Below are positions 1 through 5,199 of a stretch of DNA of 9,484 nt, one piece after another (position 1 is the first letter of the stretch; each line of letters opens with the position of its first letter). The stretch covers positions 1 to 9,484 of the forward strand of contig DATFNV010000311.1 of the NCBI GenBank assembly GCA_035266225.1, read 5' to 3'. The notes under the pieces are model-generated. The model ran no database searches and had not been told where the DNA came from. It saw only the letters and a list, made by a program, of their open reading frames with translations. The DNA is from DATFNV01 sp035266225 (GTDB lineage Bacteria; Planctomycetota; Planctomycetia; Gemmatales; Gemmataceae). A program made the translations under genes and the position numbers.

Positions 1-1248
1 GAGCGGCGCAGCGAGGCCCTCCGGGCCGAGGCCCAGCGCCTCGCCCGCATCGGCAGCGTCCTCCACTCACGCGGACAGGCGACCTTCGGCGAAAACGGCC
101 AGCCGATCCGCGGAGTCGCGGCGTCCCAGGACGTCACCGAACGCAGCCGCGCCGAGGACGCGCTCGAGGAAAGCCACGCCCTACTGCGCGCGGTCGTCGA
201 GGGTGTCCCCCAGGCGGTCTACGTCAAGGACCGGCAGGGGCGCTACCTGCTGGTCAACTCCGCCGCCGCGCGACTCGCCGATCAGGCCCCCGAGGACATG
301 CTCGGCCGGGATGACACTGTGGTGTTTGCCCCCCCGACGGCCCGGGGCATCAGGGACGTGGACCGCCGCGTCATGGAGAGCGGTGAGGTCCAGACCTTCG
401 AGGAGGCCGCGACGTCGGCGTCCGGCGTCACCCGGACCTTCCTCACGACCAAGGCGCCCTACCGGGGCCCGCACGGCGAATTGCTCGGCGTCCTGGGGAC
501 CTCCCTGGACATCACTGAACGGCGGCAGATCGAGGGGTCGCTGTACGAGCAGGCCGCGCGCCTGGAAGGCCTGTCCCGCCGCCTCGTGCGGGTGCAAGAG
601 GAAGAGCGGCGGCACATCGCTCGCGAACTGCACGACGAGGTCGGCCAGACCCTCACCGCCTTGCAACTCGCCCTGGACCGGGGCGCCGCCGCGGCAGGGG
701 GCGCGGCGCGCGTCGCCATCGACGAGGCCCGCGAGATGGCTCAGGAGTTGTTGGGGCGGGTGCGCGAGTTGTCGCTCGACCTGCGCCCGGCGCTGCTGGA
801 CGACTTCGGCCTGGTCCCCACCCTGCTTTGGTATTTCGAGCGCTACAAGGCACGGACGGGCATCCGGGTGTCGTTCCGCCGCGCCGGCGCCGAGGCGCGC
901 TTCCCGCCCGAGCTGGAAACGGCCACCTATCGTATCATGCAAGAGGCACTCACCAACGTCGCCCGCCACGCCCGGACCCCCGAGGCGGTGGTCCGCCTGT
1001 GGGCGGCCCCGGAAGCCCTCTACGTCCAGGTCGAGGACCAGGGCGTCGGCTTCGACCCCGACGCGGTCCCCAGCATTTCCAACGGACTGAGCGGCATGCG
1101 CGAGCGCGCCGGCTTGCTCGGCGGGCACCTGACCATCGACTCGGCGCCGGGGGCGGGGACGCGGGTGACGGCCGAATTGCCACTCGCGGAGTGCGGCGAG
1201 CGCCGGACCAGGAACCACGGCCATGACGACCATCCTCCTCGCGGATGA
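1..1248 (+). CDS. PAS-domain sensor histidine kinase, NarX/DegS-like HisKA_3 type (5' partial)
   Basis: Sensor kinase that would autophosphorylate and pass phosphate to the response regulator encoded next. The frame is open from the first base, so the start lies outside the window; numbering here is from base 1. Residues about 20-50 are the tail of one PAS/PAC unit, ending in a DVTER motif. Residues about 60-175 are a complete PAS domain with YVKDRQGRYLLVN and ending LDITER. The HisKA_3 dimerisation and phosphoacceptor helix follows, with RHIARELHDEVGQ and the phospho-histidine at residue 211. The HATPase region shows an N-box (EALTNVARHA), a G1-like VEDQGVGFD and a G2-like GLSGMRERAGLLGG. 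No membrane segment is visible in the part present, so it may be cytosolic or the anchor may be upstream. The 3' end overlaps the regulator gene by 26 nt, indicating one operon. The first PAS appears to lack its core (see findings). The signal sensed is unknown. Confidence 0.93.
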   Translation, partial: ERRSEALRAEAQRLARIGSVLHSRGQATFGENGQPIRGVAASQDVTERSRAEDALEESHALLRAVVEGVPQAVYVKDRQGRYLLVNSAAARLADQAPEDMLGRDDTVVFAPPTARGIRDVDRRVMESGEVQTFEEAATSASGVTRTFLTTKAPYRGPHGELLGVLGTSLDITERRQIEGSLYEQAARLEGLSRRLVRVQEEERRHIARELHDEVGQTLTALQLALDRGAAAAGGAARVAIDEAREMAQELLGRVRELSLDLRPALLDDFGLVPTLLWYFERYKARTGIRVSFRRAGAEARFPPELETATYRIMQEALTNVARHARTPEAVVRLWAAPEALYVQVEDQGVGFDPDAVPSISNGLSGMRERAGLLGGHLTIDSAPGAGTRVTAELPLAECGERRTRNHGHDDHPPRG

Positions 1249-1885
1249 CCATAACGTCGTCCGCCAGGGACTGCGCGCCCTGCTCGAAGCCGAGCCCGAT
1301 TTCTCCGTGGTCGGCGAGGCCGCCGACGGCCTGGAAGCACTCAAACTGGTGGAGCGCTTCAGTCCCAATGTGCTGATCCTCGACCTGAAGATGCCTGGCC
1401 TCAACGGGCTGGAGGTGGTGCGGCAGACCCGGCAGCGCCGCCCCGAGACGCGCATCGTCGTCCTGAGCATGTACGGCGACGAGGCTCACGTCCTGGAGGC
1501 GCTGCGACACGGTGCCACCGCCTACGTCGTCAAGGGGGCCACCGCCGCCGACCTCATCCGCGGCGTTCGCGAGGCCGTCGCCGGGCGCCACTACCTCAGT
1601 CCCCCGCTGTCCGAGCACGCCGTCGAGGCCTACTTCGCCCGCGCCGAGGAGGCAGCGCTGGACGTCTACGACACCCTCACCCCACGCGAGCGCGAGGTGC
1701 TCCAGCTCGCCGCCGAGGGACTCACCAACGCCGAGATTGCCGCGCGCCTGTCGATCAGCCCGCGCACCGCGGAAACACATCGGGGCAACCTCATGCGCAA
1801 GCTGAACCTCCGCACACAGACCGACCTGATCCGCTTCGCTCTGCGGCGGGGTATCGTGACATTGAATAATTCAGACCCGGAGTGA
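1223..1885 (+). CDS. NarL/FixJ-family response regulator (receiver + LuxR HTH)
   Basis: A 220-residue DNA-binding response regulator, of normal length for the NarL family and the probable partner of the overlapping kinase. The receiver domain spans residues about 3-118: the acidic pair is D8-D9, the phosphoacceptor is D54 in LILDLKMPG, the switch serine is S82 and the conserved lysine is K104 in YVVKG. A linker rich in Ala and Glu leads to a LuxR-type helix-turn-helix at about 150-208, with the hallmark LTPREREVLQLAAEGLTNAEIA and then ISPRTAETH. The ATG at 1223 is chosen because the receiver begins directly after it (TTILLADDH). Only a weak GGA lies upstream, so translation is probably coupled to the kinase gene. 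Target genes cannot be read from the sequence. Confidence 0.95.
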   Translation: MTTILLADDHNVVRQGLRALLEAEPDFSVVGEAADGLEALKLVERFSPNVLILDLKMPGLNGLEVVRQTRQRRPETRIVVLSMYGDEAHVLEALRHGATAYVVKGATAADLIRGVREAVAGRHYLSPPLSEHAVEAYFARAEEAALDVYDTLTPREREVLQLAAEGLTNAEIAARLSISPRTAETHRGNLMRKLNLRTQTDLIRFALRRGIVTLNNSDPE

Positions 1886-1996
1886 ATTCGCCCCCGCACC
1901 TTCTCGCAGGCTTCACAGACTACGGCCCTGTTGTGCCCAAATTCCGTATCCTCCCGACTAGGCGACGCCCTTCCGAAAAGGTAACCTTGCATTCAC

Positions 1997-2365
1997 GTGT
2001 GCTGGTACGTCGCGTCACCCGCCGACCCAGCGACCGGAGGCGACGGCCAGGAGTATCTCCAGCTGGTTCGCGACACCGCCGGCAGATTGGCCGGCCCGAT
2101 CCACCTGCTCATTAGTGACGTGGTCATGCCGCGGATCAGCGGCCCCGAATTGGCTCGCCGCCTGGCGACCCTGCGGTCGGCCACCCGGGTGCTCTACCTG
2201 TCCGGCTACAGCGACGACGCCGTCGTCCAGCACTGTATCGAAAACCCTCTTGCCGCTTGCGGCTTCGCAGGAACGATTGCGAAGCCGCAAGCGGCGAAGT
2301 CATTCTTGTTACAGTTTCTAACGTCTTGCCCCCCGGACTGGGACGCGGAGGCCGCCATCCGGTGA
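1997..2365 (+). pseudogene. Degraded CheY-like receiver domain fragment
   Basis: The frame encodes the second half of a receiver domain. It has a phosphoacceptor-like aspartate in LLISDVVMPRISGPELA, then RVLYLSGYSDDAVVQH, typical of response receivers fused to hybrid kinases. Only about 40 weakly similar residues precede the aspartate, and the acidic pair and first strand are missing. After DDAVVQH the expected lysine-proline and last helix are replaced by residues encoded by an 18-bp inverted repeat (2252-2295) and an unrelated tail. The recognisable part is roughly 2045-2245. There is no convincing ribosome binding site before the GTG at 1997. This is inferred to be a broken remnant, perhaps the end of a hybrid kinase or a stand-alone receiver. 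A short expressed protein cannot be excluded. Bases 1886-1996 upstream show no gene or strong hairpin. Confidence 0.6.
2252..2295. repeat. Perfect 18-bp inverted repeat (REP/MITE-like palindrome)
   Basis: The left arm GCCGCTTGCGGCTTCGCA (2252-2269) and the right arm TGCGAAGCCGCAAGCGGC (2278-2295) are exact reverse complements separated by 8 nt. There is no clean T-run afterwards, so an intrinsic terminator is less likely than a mobile or repetitive extragenic palindrome. It sits inside the degraded receiver gene, at the point where similarity to the family ends. Confidence 0.8.
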
Positions 2366-2444
2366 CGCGGATCCCGCGGGACGGCAAGTGGCCGAAGCCG
2401 CCGGACTTCGTACAGTGCGGTTAACCCCCCGCGTCGCGCCCCCC

Positions 2445-2450
2445 GAGGTG
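2445..2450 (+). promoter_or_regulatory. Ribosome binding site of the acetamidase gene
   Basis: GAGGTG (GAGGTGA if extended by one base) is strongly complementary to the 16S rRNA tail and lies 5 nt before the ATG at 2456. It fixes that start. No convincing promoter was identified in 2366-2444. Confidence 0.75.
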
Positions 2451-2455
2451 ATCTC

Positions 2456-3421
2456 ATGCAGCGCATCGTGCGAGAGCAGGCCCGCAAGTTCGCCTTCGAC
2501 TGGAGGGACGAACCGCTGCTGCGCGTGCGGCCCGGCGAGTCGTTCGAGGTCGAGACCTGGGACGCCAGCAGTGGCTATTTCAAGACGCCGCAGGACCTGG
2601 CCATCCCCGCCCGCCGCCCCGGCTTCGACCGCAGCCCGCCGCACGCCAACCCGATCGCCGGCCCGGTTTACCTCGACGGCGCGGAGCGCGGCGACACGCT
2701 GGTGGTCAGCGTGGAGCAGATCACGGTGGCCGATTACTCCTGGATCGCCGTCGGCCCGCGCCGCGGCCCGCTGGGCGAATCGACGCGCTGGCCGGAGTTG
2801 TCCGGCGAGTACACGACGAAGATCTTCCGGCACACCCCCGGCCCCAGCGGCACGACGCGCGACGGCACTCTGCACTTCAGCGAGCGCCTGAGCTGGCCGA
2901 TCACGCCGTTCATCGGCACGCTGGGCGTCGCCCCGGACCGCGAGGTGACGACGAGCCTCGACGGCCAGGGCGAGTGGGGCGGCAACCTCGACATCCGCGA
3001 CGTGGCCCCCGGCAACCGCATTCTGCTGCCCATCTATCATTCGGGGGCGCTCTTCTACCTCGGCGACGTTCACGCCAGCCAGGGCGACACCGAGTTCACC
3101 GGCACCGCTGCCGAGACGCAAGCGACGGTGCGCCTCAAGCTGGACGTCATCAAGGGCAAGCGCGTGCCGTGGCTGCGCATCGACAAGCCGCAGTCGATCG
3201 TGTCGGCCTACGCCTACCGGCCGCTGGAGGTGGCCGTCGAAACCGCGACGATCAACCTGATGGACTGGCTGGTGACCGACTACCACTTCAGCCCGACCGA
3301 CGCGTACTGCCTGGTGAGCACCTGCCCGGATTTCCGAATCAACGTGTACCAGATGTGCAAGATTGGCAAGCTGAGCTTCGTGGCCGGAGCGGAACTGCCG
3401 AAGCGGTACATCCTTACGTAA
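2456..3421 (+). CDS. Acetamidase/formamidase family protein
   Basis: A 321-residue protein resembling the FmdA/AmdA family, cytosolic metal-dependent amidases that hydrolyse formamide or acetamide to ammonia and the acid. Family features seen are an N-terminal HANPIAGPVYLDGAERGDTLVV segment (residues about 62-84), the GEWGGNLDIRDVAPGN core (about 170-186), and the GALFYLGDVHASQGDTEFTG segment (about 196-216), which carries conserved Asp, His and Glu. The C-terminal part (INLMDWLVTDYHFSP onward) also fits the family. No signal peptide is visible. The length is typical. It stands alone between the degraded receiver and the hip promoter, with no amide transporter or urea/nitrogen genes nearby. 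Many members are annotated by similarity only, so the substrate is uncertain and a related amidohydrolase activity is possible. Confidence 0.88.
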   Translation: MQRIVREQARKFAFDWRDEPLLRVRPGESFEVETWDASSGYFKTPQDLAIPARRPGFDRSPPHANPIAGPVYLDGAERGDTLVVSVEQITVADYSWIAVGPRRGPLGESTRWPELSGEYTTKIFRHTPGPSGTTRDGTLHFSERLSWPITPFIGTLGVAPDREVTTSLDGQGEWGGNLDIRDVAPGNRILLPIYHSGALFYLGDVHASQGDTEFTGTAAETQATVRLKLDVIKGKRVPWLRIDKPQSIVSAYAYRPLEVAVETATINLMDWLVTDYHFSPTDAYCLVSTCPDFRINVYQMCKIGKLSFVAGAELPKRYILT

Positions 3422-3463
3422 ATCGCCCCGACCGGCGTTTCAACAGAATCAATGACTGAAAAG

Positions 3464-3479
3464 GCGCATTGTAATGCGC
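3464..3479. promoter_or_regulatory. Operator O1 of the hip operon (predicted HipB site)
   Basis: GCGCATTGTAATGCGC is a palindrome with perfect 7-bp arms around a 2-bp centre, the best of three related sites. It ends 7 bp before the -35 box, so its centre is about 50 bp upstream of the predicted transcription start. Binding by the XRE protein encoded downstream is inferred from position and repetition. Confidence 0.72.
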
Positions 3480-3486
3480 ATCTCGC

Positions 3487-3515
3487 TTGACGACCCCTCT
3501 CGATCAGGGTATACT
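3487..3515 (+). promoter_or_regulatory. Sigma70-like promoter of the hip operon
   Basis: The -35 box TTGACG (3487-3492) and the -10 box TATACT (3510-3515) are separated by the ideal 17 bp. Transcription should start near 3522, leaving a leader of about 90 nt before hipB. O1 abuts the promoter upstream and O2 begins a few bases after the predicted start, so both are placed to control it. Confidence 0.75.
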
Positions 3516-3525
3516 TTCACAAGAA

Positions 3526-3541
3526 GCGCATTCAGATGCGC
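3526..3541. promoter_or_regulatory. Operator O2 of the hip operon (predicted HipB site)
   Basis: GCGCATTCAGATGCGC has perfect 6-bp arms around 4 bp. It begins exactly 62 bp after the start of O1 and covers roughly +5 to +20 of the predicted transcript, where a bound repressor would block initiation or early elongation. Confidence 0.72.
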
Positions 3542-3586
3542 ATTTGGCCGAAAACGAGGTGTGTTCAACCCGAACTGCGCTGAAAA

Positions 3587-3602
3587 GCGCACTGCGATGC
3601 GC
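3587..3602. promoter_or_regulatory. Operator O3 of the hip operon (predicted HipB site)
   Basis: GCGCACTGCGATGCGC is the weakest copy, with 5-bp perfect arms and one mismatch at the sixth pair. It begins 61 bp after O2 and ends 10 bp before the hipB start codon, covering the expected ribosome binding region. In RNA it could also form a small hairpin. Confidence 0.62.
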
Positions 3603-3612
3603 CTGTGCAGCG

Positions 3613-3831
3613 ATGAAGACCCAGGAAATTGGACACAAGTTGCGGGCGCGGCGAAAATTCCTCCAGCTCCGTCAGCGTGACCTGGCGGAGTTGGCCGGGG
3701 TGACTTTGCGTGGATTAACCGAGCTTGAGAATGGCCGGGGGAATCCTACGCTCAACCAACTCGTTAAAATCGCTGATGTTCTGGGACTGGAATTCAACTT
3801 GGTCGAGCGATCCCCTCATGCGCCGAGCTAA
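3613..3831 (+). CDS. hipB: HipB-like XRE antitoxin / operon repressor
   Basis: A 72-residue XRE-family helix-turn-helix protein, expected to dimerise on the operators in its own promoter region and to hold the toxin complex. The HTH spans residues about 5-60: IGHKLRARRKFLQLRQRDLAELAGVTLRGLTELENGRGNPTLNQLVKIADVLGLE, with the DLAELAGV and LTELENG helices as the recognition core. The C-terminal tail is short (FNLVERSPHAPS), so the protein is somewhat smaller than E. coli HipB. The ATG at 3613 is chosen because it directly precedes the HTH. The frame is open further upstream, but that would run through operators and the -35 box. No clear Shine-Dalgarno is visible, so translation may be weak. The 3' end overlaps the next gene by 14 nt. 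The family and its context with a HipA-type kinase are clear; the exact partner contacts are inferred. Confidence 0.9.
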   Translation: MKTQEIGHKLRARRKFLQLRQRDLAELAGVTLRGLTELENGRGNPTLNQLVKIADVLGLEFNLVERSPHAPS

Positions 3832-4138
3832 CGTGTATTGTCGAGGTATCCTTGCGGGAGTTCTGGGGAAGGGCCACGGAGGATATCGCTTTCAATACGT
3901 CCCCGAGTACTTGCGCAGTTCCCAATGTCCGGCCATTAGTTTGTCATTCCCCAAACAAGAGGCGGCCTTTGAATCGACTGTGCTGTTCCCGTTTTTTTTT
4001 GGATTGCTGGCAGAAGGAGACAACAAGGCGATTCAATGCAGGATTCTCAGGATCGACGAGAACGACCATTTCACGCGATTGTTGAGGACCTGCGAAACCG
4101 AAACCATCGGAGGGGTTACGATTCAGGAGGTTTCATGA
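3818..4138 (+). CDS. hipS: HipS-like small antitoxin (HipA N-terminal subdomain 1)
   Basis: A 106-residue protein matching the N-terminal subdomain 1 of HipA (couple_hipA type) as a separate gene. Hallmarks are the opening strand NVYCRGILAGVL (5-16), YRFQYVPEYL (23-32), the PAISLSFP strand (38-45), LFPFFFGLLAEG (56-67, family consensus roughly LFPFFxGLLPEG) and the closing TIGGVTI (96-102). In E. coli HipBST the equivalent HipS, not HipB, neutralises the HipT kinase, and the same role is inferred here. The ATG at 3818 overlaps hipB by 14 nt; a GTG at 3833 is an alternative start. No Shine-Dalgarno is obvious, so coupling to hipB is likely. The end overlaps hipT as ATGA. A run of nine T encodes Phe59-61 and is a possible slippage site. 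GC content is lower than in the flanking genes. Confidence 0.85.
   Translation: MRRANVYCRGILAGVLGKGHGGYRFQYVPEYLRSSQCPAISLSFPKQEAAFESTVLFPFFFGLLAEGDNKAIQCRILRIDENDHFTRLLRTCETETIGGVTIQEVS
3992..4000 (+). repeat. T9 homopolymer inside hipS
   Basis: Nine consecutive T encode three Phe codons (TTT TTT TTT) of HipS, where GC-rich genomes usually prefer TTC. The -1 frame beyond it is the hipT frame and has no stop between 3973 and the hipT start, so slippage here would join the two reading frames. Confidence 0.85.
4125..4130 (+). promoter_or_regulatory. Ribosome binding site of hipT
   Basis: AGGAGG lies within the last codons of hipS, 4 nt before the hipT ATG at 4135. It is the strongest Shine-Dalgarno in the operon and decides against the longer hipT reading frame that could start at 4036. 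Confidence 0.75.
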
Positions 4139-5130
4139 AGAATTGCCCAGGATGCTTGAAAGAGGGACATGACACCTACTGCCCTTCCTGTCGGAAACGA
4201 TTGTTTGACGGCAAAAAGGTGTCCTCCGTCCTGCCATTTTCTCGACCCATCTACAATCAAACAAAGCTCGCAACCACGGCGGGGCGACTGTCCATCTCGG
4301 GCATTCAAAGCAAAATGTCGCTCGTCTTACGGGGGGGGCAACTGGAAATGACCGGGGCGGGCGGTCAGTTCATCCTCAAGCCGATTCCTCATGGGGAATT
4401 TCAGCATTTGGACGCCGTCCCGGTCAACGAGCACCTGACCATGCAAATTGCCCGTCAGGTCTTTCGTATCGCCGTTGCTGAGAATGCGCTGGTGGCATTC
4501 GATGGCGGGGAAACAGCCTACCTGGTGCGCCGGTTCGACGTCCAAAAAGACGGTTCGCGCTCCCTGCAAGAAGATTTCGCTCAAATTGCCAGCAGGTCCG
4601 AAGAAACTCACGGGAAAAACTATAAATACGATTATTCCTACGAAGAAATCGGCGAGCTGATCCGCAGACACGTGGCCGCTCATTTGGTGGGCCGGGAGAG
4701 GTTCTTCCAACTGGTCGCGTTCAATTACTTCATCCACAACGGCGATGCCCATCTTAAAAACTTTTCGCTCATTAGAAACGAACAGTATGGGGATTACACT
4801 TTAACGCCGGCCTATGACTTGCTGAACACTCGGCTGCACGTGCCCGAGGAATCGCGGACTGCATTAGCGCTGTTCAAGGAGGATTTCGAGACGGACAGCT
4901 TCAAGGCCAATGCCTTTTACGCTTACGACGACTTTCGTGAATTGGCCATGCGCCTGGGACTACGCGAAACGCGCTTCAAACGCATTATTCAATCCTTTAT
5001 CGATGGAGAAAGCGCCGTATTGTTGCTCATCGATCGCTCCGCCCTCTCGGAGGAATGCAAGCACTTGTACAAAAAGCACGTGCAGGAATCGATCGGGGCC
5101 CTCTCATACTCCTACGCTGGGTTCCGGTAG
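4135..5130 (+). CDS. hipT: HipT-like Ser/Thr kinase toxin (HipA fold, N-terminal four-Cys motif)
   Basis: A 331-residue HipA-family protein kinase that lacks the N-terminal subdomain 1 (supplied by HipS) and is therefore shorter than HipA (about 440). It starts with a CxxC-x8-CxxC motif (C4, C7, C16, C19), a possible zinc ribbon. The Ser-loop reads SISG (residues 53-56), the double-serine form seen in E. coli HipT, where both serines are autophosphorylated. Next come FILKP with the likely ATP lysine K82, NEHLTMQIA (98-106) and LVRRFD (130-135). The catalytic loop is HNGDAHLKNFSL with catalytic D204 and metal ligand N209, and PAYDLL carries metal ligand D228. All key residues are present, so an active kinase is expected. 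E. coli HipA phosphorylates GltX and HipT phosphorylates TrpS; the target here is unknown. It overlaps hipS by ATGA. Base composition (48-52% GC in sampled lines) suggests transfer. Confidence 0.92.
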   Translation: MKNCPGCLKEGHDTYCPSCRKRLFDGKKVSSVLPFSRPIYNQTKLATTAGRLSISGIQSKMSLVLRGGQLEMTGAGGQFILKPIPHGEFQHLDAVPVNEHLTMQIARQVFRIAVAENALVAFDGGETAYLVRRFDVQKDGSRSLQEDFAQIASRSEETHGKNYKYDYSYEEIGELIRRHVAAHLVGRERFFQLVAFNYFIHNGDAHLKNFSLIRNEQYGDYTLTPAYDLLNTRLHVPEESRTALALFKEDFETDSFKANAFYAYDDFRELAMRLGLRETRFKRIIQSFIDGESAVLLLIDRSALSEECKHLYKKHVQESIGALSYSYAGFR

Positions 5131-5150
5131 AAGACCAGCGGCTGATCGCC

Positions 5151-5192
5151 TGTCATTTCGCGCTCGCGGGATGCCGCGAGCGCGAAACGACA
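5151..5192. terminator. Long hairpin between convergent genes, possible bidirectional terminator
   Basis: A 14-bp perfect stem, TTTCGCGCTCGCGG (5156-5169) with CCGCGAGCGCGAAA (5174-5187), closes a GATG loop. After one A-C mismatch, TGTC/GACA (5151-5154, 5189-5192) extends the stem by 4 bp. It lies 20 nt after the hipT stop and 7 nt after the end of the minus-strand gene. Neither side has a proper T-run, so it may be a REP-like palindrome or an RNA 3'-end stabiliser, not a classical terminator. Confidence 0.6.
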
Positions 5193-5199
5193 AGCCTTG

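Noticed and set aside
181..1470. Long open frame on the minus strand (429 codons) opposite the kinase and regulator
   Set aside because: The plus strand carries clear PAS, HisKA_3, HATPase and receiver motifs. The antisense frame is a product of high GC codon bias and shows no family motif.
2372..2381. TCCCGCGGGA palindrome upstream of the acetamidase gene
   Set aside because: A single 10-bp GC-only palindrome, expected by chance at this composition, with no promoter nearby to give it a role.
1886..2455. CRISPR array, tRNA or other RNA gene in the gap
   Set aside because: No repeated spaced units and no cloverleaf-like segment were found; only the receiver remnant and one inverted repeat can be supported.
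2318..3286. Minus-strand open frame (322 codons) opposite the acetamidase gene
   Set aside because: The acetamidase frame has family motifs and a strong ribosome binding site. The antisense protein matches no recognised family.
3487..3612. Upstream extension of hipB to a TTG at 3487
   Set aside because: The TTG is the -35 box of the promoter, and the extra 42 residues would cross two operators. The ATG at 3613 directly precedes the HTH.
3808..3823. Possible fourth operator at the hipS start (ATGCGC half-site)
   Set aside because: Only one half-site matches; the opposite arm (CGATCC) does not, and single TGCGC words are common in GC-rich DNA.
4036..4134. Upstream extension of hipT to the ATG at 4036
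   Set aside because: It would overlap hipS by about 100 nt. The AGGAGG 4 nt before the ATG at 4135 and the ATGA overlap support the shorter start. The open frame is still relevant to slippage at the T9 run.
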